A stretch of DNA of 64,000 nt from Brassica napus (GCF_020379485.1 NC_063452.1:57061338-57125337), one strand, 5' to 3'; positions 48,471-60,676 are shown, counted from the first letter of the stretch. Made by a program: numbers and translations. The notes: a model not told the origin generated them from the sequence alone.

Positions 48471-48498
48471 CCGCGCGTAGCGCGGTTAAAAACTCTAG

Positions 48499-49176
48499 TT
48501 AAGATAAAAGGTACTAATTAAAAGTTACTGTAATTTTGGAATAGTAATATTAATTAAAATTAAAATCTCTTAATTAGGCTTGTGCGAATAATCAAATAAA
48601 AACAAAATTAATTAATTGTATACACGACTGGGTGTATATATATGTATACGCGTGCGTATAGATCCTGAGAGGTATATATCTACAGTTTTCATCTCTGGCT
48701 CGTGTTGTTTTTGTATAATCTTAGAACAGTGAAGGGGGAGAGAGATTTTTCTGGGGGGTGTGAGGGAGAAAAATAGGGTCCGAATCGAGAACTTAGGGTT
48801 TTGCTGGGATTTGGAGAGGGATAACGGAGGAACGTGAAATTAGGGTTTCGTTTGTTCTTGATTTGGGGGAAAGGAGGTGATTTTGAATCCTGGATCATGT
48901 AATGTTAATTTTTTTTTTGTAATTATAGAATCCTTAGATAATCTCTATGATTACGTGTTTTATGGGCTCGATCTCCTGATAAGAATCTGGTTAGGATTCT
49001 CAATGAATCATTATATGATGTTTGGTTTAAGATTGATTTTTTTCTTTTTTTTTTTTTAGCAGCTTGATCATCTCGAATGTTGTGCAGTATTTTAATATGC
49101 TGTTTGTTTATGTGTAGCAGTTGGAAGAGCTTGATAGAGATCGGTTTGTGAGTCAGGCAAATTAATTTTACTGCCA
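48499..49176 (+). other. PAIPP2 promoter and 5' UTR
   Basis: Noncoding. From about 48,690 the sequence becomes G-rich and then carries the untranslated leader of the PHD gene, with a probable 5' UTR intron (donor/acceptor not fixed). No gene is seen on either strand. Confidence 0.5.
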
Positions 49177-52100
49177 ATGGTGAGATTAGCTAAAGAAATG
49201 TTATTCACTGATGTTGATGGTTGTTTTGTTCGCTTAACTGTTCATGTCATTTTTCTATTTTGTTATGATATCATATGCAGGCTGATAGAAGAGCTGGCAA
49301 ACGTTCGATTAATCGGAGAGGCGTTTCAAATGCGGACTCTGGAACATGTAATGTTTGTTCTGCTCCTTGTTCATCGTGCATGCATCGTAACGTAGGTGTC
49401 ACAGGATCAAAATCGGATGAGTCGTCTGATGAGAATGGGCATGGAGTTGCCGGGAGCCAGTGTTCTGTGAACGAGGACAGTTTGTTGACTTCTGTTGTGG
49501 TTAATTCTCGCAATGGTTCGAAAAAAACTGCGAGTGAGGCAAGCAACTTTGTTTGTTCTAGTAATGATGCTCTCTCTGAGAATGCTGAGAGTAGGGAAAC
49601 AATCGGACGTTCTGGGAAATCTGATGGTTCCGGGGTTGTTGCATTGACGTCGAAGACATCTTCTACTGGGAGCAGGATGAAACATAAAGTGTCTGCATCA
49701 GTTGATGTGTTAGATCAGACTGACTGTGTAGAGGGCCAGCAAGACGAGATAAATAACAAGGAACAGTCTGTTGAAGGATCTACTCCTTCTGGCCAGAAAG
49801 GGAAGAATGGGAAGTCAAGTAGAAGCGATTCCAAATCAGATGAGTCGGTCTCATCAGTTATGTCTGAGAGCGAGAGCGATGATGCTGAGGTGGAACATGA
49901 TGTAAGTATTGCGGTTTTGTCTCACATTGGAAATTAGTGATACACCAACTTTATTGTTTGCTGTATATCTGCTCTTAATATTTTTATTTATGTGAAGAAC
50001 GTTTTGTTTTTTCGGTTGAATAGGTAAAAGTTTGTGATATCTGTGGTGATGCGGGTCGTGAAGATCTACTCGCTATTTGCACAGGATGCAGTGATGGTGC
50101 AGAACACACGTAAGCCTGCTTTTCTACTCGAATGAAAAAAACATGCTAATGGCAAAATTGGAATCAGGATTTGGCCGCATTATTAGTAGTATAATTTGAT
50201 TTTAGTTAGATATTAGTTATTGATATTGATTGATTTGTCTTCCATCGTTAAAAGGTAGCTCTATATTCTGTGCTAATAATATGGTTTTGTTTTACTTAGC
50301 TACTGCATGCGAGTAATGCTCAATGAAGTTCCAGAGGGTGATTGGCTCTGTGAAGAATGTGAGGAAGCTGAAAAACAGAAGCAAGGTAAAGCTGAATATG
50401 TAACCAAACATGCTATTTGTAAAAACAAATTTTAGCGTAATTAACTGGCAAACAAAATTTGAGCTTCACATTTTCTGTTTCCATTATCTCTAACGACCTT
50501 GGAATTGTAACATGCAGAAGCTAAAAGAAAAATAGAAACTGAGATAATCCACAGTCCACAAAGCTCGGGAAAGAGGCATGCTGATAAGATTGAGGCAGCT
50601 CCAGATGCTAAAAGGCAGGCGGTTGAGGGTTCAACTGGGTCACCCAAGAAATCTATTCTCCCCAGAATAGGTCCGCTATCTCGGGAAACATCATTGAAGG
50701 GGTTAGACAGGCCAAGGGGAAAGCTAAGTCATCAAGCATCTTTCAGTGATACCACAGAAGGTGCACGATCTACTGGTTTACAGCTTCAACCTCCAAAAGG
50801 TAGGCTGCACAGTGGGATTGCTCTCCCTAAGCGCAACTCTCCCTCATCTACTTTGTCATAATTTTGGACCTCTAATGATAGAACACTATTTCATTTTTGT
50901 CCAGGTGCATTTTTAAAATCCAGTTCCTTCAATTCTTCAAGCTCGAAACCGAAAGTGCAACTCATGGATGATGTTATTCTCCCAAAAAAGAAGACTGGGA
51001 AAGAATACACTCCTGTGGATATAAAGGAGGGAGGTCTTGGAATTGTAAGCAAATCAATGTCAAGTAGAACAACAGACACTGGGAGTTCTAGTGGAAACGA
51101 CTCGGAAGCAAAAATCCTTGCGTCGAAAGTTCATTCACAAGAAGGCAAGAGCTCAAAGCAACTGAAAGATCGCAGTGCAGAAGCTAATGCGTCAGCAGCC
51201 TCCACCGATCAGAAGCTTACTCCACGCAGCAGTACCCGTGATTTGAAGGGTTTGCAGTCTGATGGTAAACGATGTAGCTTGACTAAGCAAGTTAGCAATC
51301 TAAACCGGAACCGTCTAGAAAATCCTATTGCTTCTGGTATCAGTCCATTCATTTTGTCAATAAGTTGGTACTTCTTTGGTAGTACTTTGTTTGTATATGT
51401 TTCTAATCATTTAGTATGTGATCTCCTCCGTTTGCAGGAGGCGATTCCCGCGAGCAAAGTGTAAGTCAAGCTGACTGTAAGGATGAACTGACATCCACAT
51501 CCTGTGCGGGTGAGGGTGTTCCAAGCAACGGTAACGTAGCTTCGCAGGATGGATTGCCACGGTCCAGGGAATTTAAAGAGGTAGTAAAGAAAAGCAAAGA
51601 AGCCTTAGGTAAGCGCCAAAGGTCTAGCCTGTTATCTGGTGGTAAAGGCTTATCATCATCTCAAAAAGGAGGCCAGACTGCAGAGTCTAGTGACACCTCA
51701 GGCGTTTCTGATAGTGATCCCTCTACCACAAAAATTGTTCGGGAGGATATAAATAAGGGTAATAGGCTGCGGGCAGCAGTAGATGCTGCTCTCCGTAAAA
51801 AGCCCAGCTTTAGCAAGAACCGAGTATTGGAGCAATGTGATGCAGCTTTGGCATCTAATGTGCATCCTGATAAAACTTTACGAGATCAATTGCCATCAAA
51901 GATGCATACGACTTCATGGCCTGCTCCTGACCCGTACAAGCAGACAATTGTAACAAATGGGAAGCAGCTTGTACCCTCTGGTGCTGATGCGATGCCTCCA
52001 CGATCTGTGGAGCTTGAAGTTAATACTCCCTCTGTGAAGCCTGTTATGAGAGATTGGCCAATAGTATCCCCACTTGCTCCGTTGAGAAACTCAGCCATTC

Positions 52101-54260
52101 CAGACCGTGAGTCTATATGGCAGTAAGTTTTCTTTCCTTTTTGTGAAGAATATCCCTTTGAATTTTCCGTTGAGTTTTGCCTCTTATATATGTTCATAAA
52201 AATAAAATGCACATTGAAATGTAAGTTCTTATATCATTTTTCCAGAGGAAACTTGGAGGTGCGGAAAGCTAGAGAACAATCAGCTATGCATAGCGGAATG
52301 CAAGCACATCTATCAACCTTAGCATCACCCAAGGTTGCTGAAGTGGTGAATAAATTTCCAGAAAAGTTTAGCTTGAATGAAGTACCTAGGCTAAGTACAT
52401 GGCCTGCACAATTTCAAGACATAGGTACTAAAGAAGATCATATAGCTCTATTCTTCTTTGCGAAGGATGTTGAGAGGTAGGTTTCATACATGGTTATTAC
52501 TATTCACTCTTTTAGTTTGTGTTAAGTCATAAGTGGTCTAAATGTTTGACTTCACTGACGAGAGTTTCGTTACTGCTTGTGTAATACAGTTATGAGAGAA
52601 CTTACAAGCCCCTGGTAGATAACATGATGAAGAAAGATTTAGCCCTGAAAGGAAACCTCGATAATGTTGAGCTTTTGGTTTTTGCATCCAACCAGCTTCC
52701 TCCGAATTTCCAACGTAAGAATGCTTACCAAGACTCTTGCATATTTTGCACATGATGGACTCGATGATAATTTGATTTACTGAAATCTTTTTTAGTAACT
52801 TCAGTGCCCAAGATGTGCTTATTACCATTCAAACCTTGCTTTCTCCCATTTTAGATCGGCTTCTCTTTAATAGTTTTTCTTAGAACTAGTTCACGTTGCT
52901 CGCTTGCTTTGAAATTTAAGTTGATCATCCCAATCAAGGAACTGATATGAGTCTACAGTCACGCTGCAATGCTGTCTGATTAGTTTCTAGAAAGTAGCAT
53001 TCGTGATTTAAATCATGAATATGCACCTTTTTGTATGAAGTACTACTGCTTATAATTTTACTAATTGCAGGTTGGAACATGTTATATTTCCTTTGGGGTG
53101 TATTCCTAGGAAGAAAAGAGATTTGTACAAACCCACAGAAGAATCCATCTTTGCTTGCTTCGAATGTTTTGGCGCGTGACCAAGATCCCAATGACTTTTG
53201 CCAAACAAGTTATCCTTCCAAGCGTTTGGAGAAAGCGTCTCATCTGCGTGAGAACCCACGCAACATAAATGAAACTCAAAATGGGGTAGATGTATCTAGC
53301 CATGAGAATCCAAGTGACAAAGAATCCTCTATTGAGCGATCATCGAACACAAAGGTAGGTTGTTTTCTTAGTTCTTGAATGCGTTTTCTCCATCTATCTG
53401 AACTCGTAGTAGGAAAATTTCATTTCTTAATTTTATGGGGTTCCTTAATACAGGAGGAAATTGCTCCCAAGGAGGAAGAACCAGGTGCAAATCATATATC
53501 TCGTCAAGATAATGGATCAAACTCTGGAGATAGCCTAGTGAAGAAGGTTCAGCAACACATTGAAGATCAAGAATCAGGTGGTAGAAAGGATGTGCCTATG
53601 ACTGTCACGGACTCAGAGATTCCGCCCCACGACCAAGACAATCCTCTAGAGAAAGATCTCAACTGTAGTCAGGCTAGTCACAGGAAGCGTCCACTTTGGG
53701 AAGTGACAAGACCTGCCACCGTGAACCAGAAAGTGGAGCTCAGTAATGAACGTTTAAGCGAAGGATCTGCTAATAAAAAGCTAAAGACAGAAATTGAAAG
53801 CAGCAGCAGCAGCTTTTCACAAGATACATTTGGTAATGATTCAGGGATGATGAAGAAGAGTCCCAAAGTGGTATTCCCTTTGGACTTGAATGCAGAAAGA
53901 GAAGAAGAAGAAGAAGAAGACATGGAACTAGTCGATGATCTCATTCCACTTGGCAATAACAACAACAACAAGAGTGGGAGATTAATAGGTACAGTCCCGG
54001 ATCTGGAGCTGGCATTAGGAGGTGAAGAAACAAGGGAAGAAGAAGAAGGGACTATGGGACTATTGCCTTTCTTAGCCGGAAGAAGCAACTCTGGAGGAGA
54101 ACAAAGTAGTAGTCATCATAGTAGTAAAGGAAAAGAGAAGGAAGAAGAAGATGACATGGACGTCTCAGCTTCTCTGTCGTTATCACTGTCGTTTCCGGGA
54201 GAGGAAAGGAAGAATGCTGATAAGACTCCATTGTTTCTGTTCAGAGACCTTCCCAGATAA
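49177..54260 (+). CDS. PAIPP2: PHD-finger/SPOC-like transcriptional repressor, AIPP2 paralogue (AT5G16680-like)
   Basis: 11 exons: 49,177-49,179, 49,281-49,901, 50,024-50,109, 50,300-50,385, 50,518-50,799, 50,905-51,336, 51,438-52,122, 52,246-52,476, 52,590-52,714, 53,071-53,354, 53,454-54,260; phases agree and give 1,213 aa. The PHD finger (about residues 209-260) starts CDICGDAGREDLLAICTGC and closes with WLCEEC. The C-terminal part has a SPOC-like domain (around IWQGNLEV, LFFFAKDVERYERTYKPLVDNMM, LPPNFQRWNMLYFLWGVFLGRK). The rest is Ser/Lys-rich and probably disordered, with an acidic run near the end. In Arabidopsis, AIPP2 and PAIPP2 act with a BAH-PHD H3K27me3 reader and CPL2 to repress transcription; that role is taken from the family. 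The first coding exon holds only the ATG; an alternative ATG lies at 49,275 if the first intron is retained. Confidence 0.9.
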
Positions 54261-54506
54261 AAAAAAAGTTTATCGTAAGTTTATATTTGTTATGAGTGTC
54301 CTTTTTAGTTCTTTTACAAGACTACAACGACATAAAAATCACAGGTTTTTGTATATAAAAAATGGTGATTGGAAGAACCGAATGTTTATTTTAATACTTA
54401 TTGGTTGAAAACTATAGAATTACAGAAGTGTAGTCTGAATCACACGTTATGTGAGATTCTCTAAAGGCAAGGGTGTTTAGGTAATCTCGTATATATATAA
54501 GATTAT
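54261..54506. other. PAIPP2 3' flank
   Basis: 3' UTR and spacer up to MITE 3. No further gene. Confidence 0.5.
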
Positions 54507-54811
54507 AGCCCTGTTCGTTTCAAGAACGCAGCGGCAGGGAGGAGCGACCAAAATTTAAAGAGAACCAAAATGAATTGATAGGAAAGAGAAAGCAAAAGTG
54601 AAGGAAATTTATGTGTTTTCAGTCGCTAGAAAAGGAGAAAGAAGATGAACATTGACGCTGCTTTTTTTAGCGGCTGCGACACCACCGAATTCGTTTGATT
54701 ATTTAATCGCAGCGTCTTCTGTTTCTCAGCCCACCGATGAGTCAAGAAGGAAATCATTAACAGTTTTTTGACGCTGACTCTAGTCGCAGCGTTGTCAAAA
54801 CGAACAGGGCT
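54507..54811. mobile_element. Harbinger/Tourist-like MITE 3 (305 bp) upstream of the plastid protein gene
   Basis: It has perfect 14-bp termini, AGCCCTGTTCGTTT at the left and its complement AAACGAACAGGGCT at the right. The flanking trinucleotide TAT is at 54,504-54,506 and 54,812-54,814. It belongs to the same family as MITEs 1 and 2 and carries CGCAGC/GACGCTG repeats. It ends 91 bp before the ATG at 54,903. Confidence 0.87.
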
Positions 54812-54902
54812 TATCCAAAAACGTGTCAGCAGCATATTCTTCTCCTTCTTGTTCTTCCGAGTGTTCATCATTAGATCAGATCTCTTCGGTTTTTCAATTA
54901 CA

Positions 54903-56015
54903 ATGGCGTCCTCCTGTGTTGCTCATCTTTCTCTCTCAGGTAATAGATTCCTTCTCACTTCTTTACCACGCTCCTTAATTTCTATCTAGCTCCTTTAGCT
55001 CCAATCTGAGATCTGCAAATTGTTTGTTTACGGTTAAAATGAATCTTCTTCGACGATGAATGTCCATTGATGTTTCCAGTGATTTTACGCCCGATCTCTC
55101 ATCGTTGCTTACTAGTTTCTCATCTTTTGATTTGTACTTTCCGCTAGTATTTTCAGCGGTTTCATCTGAGATGATATTATTAGCACAGCCGTTTTTTTTA
55201 TAGAAAAATTGCATTTTTAATTCGTAAGCAAGTTTTGAGAGAGATTCGTTATCAGCAAGTCTCTTCATTTACAGGTGTGTCTCAATCTCATTATGTCAAG
55301 GCAAATGGGTTGTCTACCACCTCAAAGCTCAATTCGATTTGTAAAACCTCTGCATTGAGTATCCAGAAGAGATCAAACCGGAGTCGCAAGTTTTCAGTTT
55401 CTGCAGAGTATGGGTAAGTTATATCTATTGTCGTGAATACTGGACTTCGAAAAAGGTTGAAACTTGACTCTCCTAATGATGATTTATTCAGGAGTAGGAG
55501 AGGTGGTGGTGATTTCGTAGCTGGTTTTCTTCTTGGTGGTGCTTTGTTTGGCGCTGCTGCCTACATCTTTGCTCCACAGGTAATGAAACCCTTTAATGGC
55601 GGAAAAACAACTTGTGGAGTATTTTACTAGTTGGATTAGTTTTTGTATGAAACTCTATTGGAAATGATAGATGAGTTGATTGATCTCATGTCTGTTTCAT
55701 ATTCTGATTGGTTGCTCTGAGGAGCTTTGGATGCTCTTTATATAATTCTCATAGGTAAAGATTTTTGATTTTGTTATTTCTATGGTGATTCAGATCAGAA
55801 GATCTATAATGAGTGAAGAAGATGAGTATGGATTCAAGAAGCCAGAACAACCAAGTTACTACGATGAAGGTTTAGAGAAAACAAGGGAGACCTTGAACGA
55901 GAAAATCGGACAGCTTAACTCAGCTATTGACAATGTCTCTTCGCGTTTAAGAGGTCGAGAGAAGAAGACTTCTTCCCCTGTCCAAACTGACCCGGAAGTT
56001 GAAGCTACTACTTGA
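54903..56015 (+). CDS. Small plastid membrane-associated protein (AT5G16660-like), function unknown
   Basis: Exons: 54,903-54,939, 55,275-55,413, 55,492-55,579 and 55,794-56,015; in phase, 161 aa. The N-terminus is Ser/Thr-rich without acidic residues (MASSCVAHLSLSG...), like a chloroplast transit peptide. Residues about 62-88 form one Gly/Ala-rich hydrophobic segment (FVAGFLLGGALFGAAAYIF), a probable single membrane span. The tail is charged and helical (LEKTRETLNEKIGQLNSAIDNVSSRL), resembling YtxH-like proteins. It corresponds in position and sequence to AT5G16660 as I recall it. The biochemical function is not known to me. Confidence 0.85.
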
Positions 56016-56510
56016 AAAGAACACAAAACACTTTGCCTCTTCTCTGTTTTTTTTTTTCCATTCGTAATTGATCTGTTGTGCTTCTTCTTCTTATTTGCTG
56101 CTTCACTTAGAATTCTTGCAAAGTATAAGTATACAGTCTTTTGGTTGGTTTAACTCAATTCAACTCAGGATTAGACATGTATTAGTTTATAATGCATCCT
56201 CCTTTTGAAGAAGAAAAAAATAATAAGAAACAAAAAAAAAAAACAAATGAAAAAGACAAGAGAGATAGAAAAACATTGGGCGGTGGCTTCGTCACACATC
56301 CGAAATATCCAAACAGAGACCCCAAAGGCCAAAGCTCAAGAACAAAACAAAAAGGCGAAACCTTTCATCCAATTCAAACACACAAAATACTCAGAAAGCA
56401 AGGTTCGGTTTTGATATTGTTGAAAGGGAAACAGAGACATCTTCAATCACCTTTAAGGGTAGCCTTCTGTTTGATGATGTGCGAGGAGATTGTTCCTCTG
56501 TTCGTGTCAG
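56016..56510. other. Spacer between the plastid protein and J-protein genes
   Basis: Contains the 3' UTR of the first gene, an A-rich stretch near 56,210-56,250 and the presumed promoter and 5' UTR of the J-protein gene. Short ORFs here look spurious. Confidence 0.5.
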
Positions 56511-57963
56511 ATGGAAGACCATGATAAATCTCCTCCCCCAAAGGTAAAAGTCATGCGGTGCTTTTGATGCGTGAGGCTGATGGAGATTACGTTGGTTTCT
56601 GATATATCTGGTTTAGATAATGCTTGGTTCTTGGTTTTGGTTGAATATGAAGATCTGATACTGTCCCGCTGAGTATTGTTTTTTTTTTTTTTTTTTTGTT
56701 TCTGTGTTGAAGGATTATTATAAGATTCTAGAAGTAGATTACGACGCAACAGAGGAATTGATCAGACTCAATTATCGCAAGCTTGCTTTGGTTAGTCAAC
56801 TCAACAACCCTTGTCGGATTTATATTTTAAACTCATCTTGTTGTGTTTTAGTTTGAGTTTTAGTGTTTCTAGATCGAAAGAAAAATGCTTCTTTTTTTTG
56901 TTCTTCTGGCTGAGAATAATGTTTGTTTTTGTGGTTCCATTTACAGAAGTGGCATCCTGATAAACACAAAGGCGATAGTGCAGCTAAAGAGAGATTCATA
57001 GAGATAAATGAAGCTTATAACGGTTAGAGTCTTTTGCTTAGTCGGTTTCTATACATCTGAGCATAAAAAGATAATAACTTGTTTTAGTCCGTCTTGGTAA
57101 TGGCAAGGTTCAGTGAACTGTGTTTGCTTTTTGTCTCGTTGGTCTACGTCGTGATGGAGAAGATGCGAGAGTAGAAAAATTAGGAAAATGGAGTAACCTA
57201 GAAAACAGATTTTACTAAAGCATTCAGGTTTATCCATTTAAGCTTCTTGACCTTTATGGTTCTGTTTTAAGTATTGAGTACATGTACAACTATGTATAGT
57301 TTTAATCCTCAGATAAATTTTTAAATCCCCTCTCCATCTCTGCCTCTCTATTTCCTCTAAAATTTTCACAGCACTCTTATTTGTCTCTGGTCACCGTATA
57401 GCTTGAACCATTTTCATCTCCTTAACTTTGGCTTATGCTTCTATAGACACTTGAGAATATGATAGAGAACAGTGTGCTATCTCCATCTTGTCATGTCTTG
57501 AATTAATTAATTTGCTAATGTTACATAGCTTCTTTTTTCTCTTTTGCAGTGCTGATTGATCCCGCCGCACGTTTTGAGTACGATTTAACCGGCATTTACG
57601 AGATCCACAAGTATACTTTACGGGTGTGTTAACATATTTACTTGGGATTCAGAAATCTTTTTTAAAAACATGGTATCTAGTTCTTACTGATTTGTTGAGA
57701 TACCCCACAATGCTTTCTTCACACAGGAATATCTCGCCAGATTTAAGGGAATGATACTCACTTGCAATGGCCTTGGCATCAGCCAATCCTTTGCACCATG
57801 GTAATCTCTCCAGACTTTTCAGTTTTCTTTCTCCACAATTTCAAATCCTTATATACCTTATCATGAAACTGTATATATATATATATTCTAGCTCGTATTC
57901 ATCGCTAAAACCTTCTGCAGGACACTTCAATTGTCTGAGACCACCAACAAACCAACAGACTAG
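56511..57963 (+). CDS. Small J-domain (DnaJ-like) co-chaperone (AT5G16650-like)
   Basis: Exons: 56,511-56,543, 56,713-56,790, 56,947-57,022, 57,550-57,623, 57,727-57,800 and 57,921-57,963; phases agree and give 125 aa. The J domain fills the N-terminal two thirds: [15 protein letters not shown] (helix I region), [18 protein letters not shown] with the HPD signature that stimulates Hsp70 ATPase, and [14 protein letters not shown] (helix III). It has no Gly/Phe-rich region or zinc domain, so it is a type III J-protein. The C-terminal [24 protein letters not shown] segment is the conserved tail of this plant clade. The substrate is unknown. Confidence 0.9.
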
Positions 57964-58921
57964 CAAGGTTGGTGTTCTTTATTCATCACAAAGAAAATTC
58001 CCCATTACCTTCACAGGATACTGTATAAACTGAAAGCAGAAGTTAGAGGGGAGAGCTATAAACTGTGTCAAGATTCTCAAACACTTTCCCATCTCACCGG
58101 CCCTTTAACACGGTGTGTTTGTGATGTACAATACTGAAGCCGTAGGGCAGAGCAATGATGACATATTGAAATGCTTTAGTTAGATGTTGTATTTGTTTCT
58201 GAATCTATATAGAGTTAGAGAAGCGTATATGGTTTCTGGTTTTAATTCATACAGTGGTGATGATTCAGGTCTTGTACTAAACTATTTAGAGAGCTTTACA
58301 TAAAGACATACTATTTATGAGGCTTGAGACGCGAAAGAGAATAATACAATCAATGGATTGAAGCTTCTGTCTCAAAGATTTATATGCAGGCTTTGAAGCT
58401 GTTTTTAACTAATTGAAGCTCGTCTTTTCATCTGATTTGACATACATTTTCTGTTATTTTCTCATATCTGAACACGCTCAGACATTTGCCAAAAAAATGG
58501 TACAAGAACTTTGCATACCAAAAATTGATACAGACACTCAAAACATGGATTGGTGTACAGTATTAGAAAGAATGTAATGTACAGTTTTCAACTGAGTTCA
58601 GTCAGCGACTAGATAACATGGCCCCGTCCGATAGGTTCAGCTCTTCTCATAAAACCTCAACGTGGTTTTGAGAGACCTGAGTTTCTCATTCCAATGGAAA
58701 ACATCCTCTAAGAGAGACACATGATACAGACATGATGTGAGCTTTGATTCTGTAGTCTCCTAATAAATAAGAACATGTGTTAGCTCATCTCAGAGTATCC
58801 CAACCTCGGCTTCTAAAGATCTGCGTGATCTTTCCAGGGGCAAGCATCTCAGACGAAGGAGCCTGACCCAACCTAGCTCCCCTGAGTTAGATGATTCACT
58901 TAGTCCTAAACTAAAGCTTCA
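57964..58921. other. Convergent spacer between J-protein and PPR genes
   Basis: 3' UTRs of two convergent genes. No ORF or repeat that I recognise. Confidence 0.5.
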
Positions 58922-60427
58922 CTACACACAACATTCATTTGGTAAGATCCCATCTTCTTTCATTTTCCTAAACAACGCATCAGCCTCACGCCTTAAGCCT
59001 TTCTTATACAACCCCAACATCATCGTAGTGTATGTCCAAATATCAGGCACAAGTCCTTTGAGATTAAGGCTACAATACAAACCCCAAGCATCTGCCACCT
59101 CGCCAGCTTTACACATCCCACGGATAATGATATTATACGTAACGATATCACCCTCCATCCCACTCTTCTCCATATCCTCCAACATCACCAACGCTTTCTC
59201 CACCTTCCCATTATCACACAAACCATGCAACAAAACATTGCAAGTGACAATATTAGGAGACACACCAGAACCAGCCATCCTTTTAAAAATCTCTTCTGCA
59301 ACATTAACCTTCCCAGCTAAACAATACCCCTGGATAAGAATCGTATAAGTCACCACATTCCTAACAACTCCTCTCCGAGACATCTCGCAGAAGAGTTTCA
59401 TCCCGTAATCAACCTTCCTAGACTTGCAAAACCCGTTAATGAGAATACTATAAGTCACCACATCAGGGAAGCAGCGTCTGCTAACCATATACTCAAACAT
59501 CCGCTCCGCTTCATCTAACCGACTACACATACAAAGCCCACCGATAAGCAAACTGTAAGTAACAACATCAGGCTCCAGAGACCTTCTAACCATCTCCTCG
59601 TAAAGCTCCTCAGCCTCTGAGAGACTCCCTCTTTTCACACAAGCGTCAATCAACGCGTTGAAAGTAAACACGTCAGGGCTAAGACCACTCTCACTCATAC
59701 ACCTCACCATCCTTAAAGCCTCACCCCATCTACTTGCGTTACAAAGTCCGGAGATAAGAGAGTTGTATGTGATCACATCAGGTCTAACAACCTCCATTTG
59801 ATTAAAAAAGTCCAAAGCTTTATCCACGTGGCGGCTCTTACAAAGCCCATCGATCACAATGTTGCAGATAACCACATTAGGTCTGACCCCAATCTCCACC
59901 ATCCGATTAAACAAACGCAGCGCCTCGCTCACCCTCCCGCCGCGGCAGAACCCGCCGATTAGCGACCCGAACGTGACGACGCTCGGGCTGTGCCCAAGCT
60001 TGATCATTTTCGCTAGAAAGGATAAAGCTTGAGAGAGTTCCGAGCAGCGGCAGAGACAATTTACGAGAATGTTGCAGGTGTAGAGGTTGTGAGCGACGCC
60101 GAGGATCTCCATCTGTTCCCAGAGGTGGATCACGACGTCGTGGCTGTTCAGCTTGGAGATTGCGGTTAGCAACCTGCTGAAGTCGGCGATTGAAGGGAAG
60201 GGGTGGCGTTGGATCATGTGGAAGAAGAGCTCGAGGGAGTCGTCTAGGTTCATGTGGCGGAGCTTGTTGCTTCGTAATGTCTCTTTGTAATCTGTGTTGT
60301 TGTTGTTGCTACTGCTAGTGTGAGCTCGTCGTGGTGAATCGGAAATGGCGTACGACGGTGGGTTAGCTTTCTCCGGGAGGTTTCGATGGAGAAAGGATTT
60401 GGCTTTGGAAGAGATCGATCTCCTCAT
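58922..60427 (-). CDS. Pentatricopeptide repeat protein, P class, Rf-like (AT5G16640-like)
   Basis: An intronless, intact 501-codon frame. The N-terminus is rich in Arg and Ser (MRRSISSKAKSFLHRN), consistent with a mitochondrial targeting peptide. About 12 tandem 35-residue P-type PPR motifs follow, with phases marked by PDVVTYSLLIGGLC-like segments; one motif (ending FNQMEVVRPD) is one residue short. No E, E+ or DYW extension is present, so it is not an editing-type PPR. The repetitive VTYxxLIxGLC pattern is typical of the Restorer-of-fertility-like group, which binds organelle RNA. The Arabidopsis counterpart in this position is about the same length. The RNA target is unknown. Confidence 0.92.
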   Translation of the reverse strand: MRRSISSKAKSFLHRNLPEKANPPSYAISDSPRRAHTSSSNNNNTDYKETLRSNKLRHMNLDDSLELFFHMIQRHPFPSIADFSRLLTAISKLNSHDVVIHLWEQMEILGVAHNLYTCNILVNCLCRCSELSQALSFLAKMIKLGHSPSVVTFGSLIGGFCRGGRVSEALRLFNRMVEIGVRPNVVICNIVIDGLCKSRHVDKALDFFNQMEVVRPDVITYNSLISGLCNASRWGEALRMVRCMSESGLSPDVFTFNALIDACVKRGSLSEAEELYEEMVRRSLEPDVVTYSLLIGGLCMCSRLDEAERMFEYMVSRRCFPDVVTYSILINGFCKSRKVDYGMKLFCEMSRRGVVRNVVTYTILIQGYCLAGKVNVAEEIFKRMAGSGVSPNIVTCNVLLHGLCDNGKVEKALVMLEDMEKSGMEGDIVTYNIIIRGMCKAGEVADAWGLYCSLNLKGLVPDIWTYTTMMLGLYKKGLRREADALFRKMKEDGILPNECCV

Positions 60428-60676
60428 GGTGAAAGCTTTGAGCTATCTCTCTCTCAGGAGAGAAGTGGTTAAACCTCAACACCTAACCGGTGAGTTCGGT
60501 TTATCAACTGAACCAAATTGTTTTAAACCAATCCGTGTCAGATTGATTCTCATTTCTCAGGAGTCTTTACTTTATTGGCCCACAACTATTGCTTTTTTGT
60601 CAATATTTCATTAAAGCCCATAATAGCATTACAGGCCCACAACTGTTGCTATATTATAATTTCATGCACTTTTACG
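60428..60676. other. PPR promoter and 5' flank
   Basis: Upstream region of the PPR gene. No further feature. Confidence 0.45.

Larger units (their letters stand above)
46056..48498 (+). mobile_element. Non-autonomous Helitron (2,443 bp)
   Basis: It starts TCTATACTATACTAAAAGG after an A and ends CTAG before a T. A GC hairpin CCGCGC-GTA-GCGCGG (48,471-48,485) lies 9 nt before the CTAG, the classic Helitron 3' signature. No helicase or Rep ORF is present. It contains a tandem repeat of about 630 bp (about 47,214-47,847 and 47,848-48,470), a TA microsatellite (about 47,049-47,072) and a tRNA-like segment. Confidence 0.88.
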
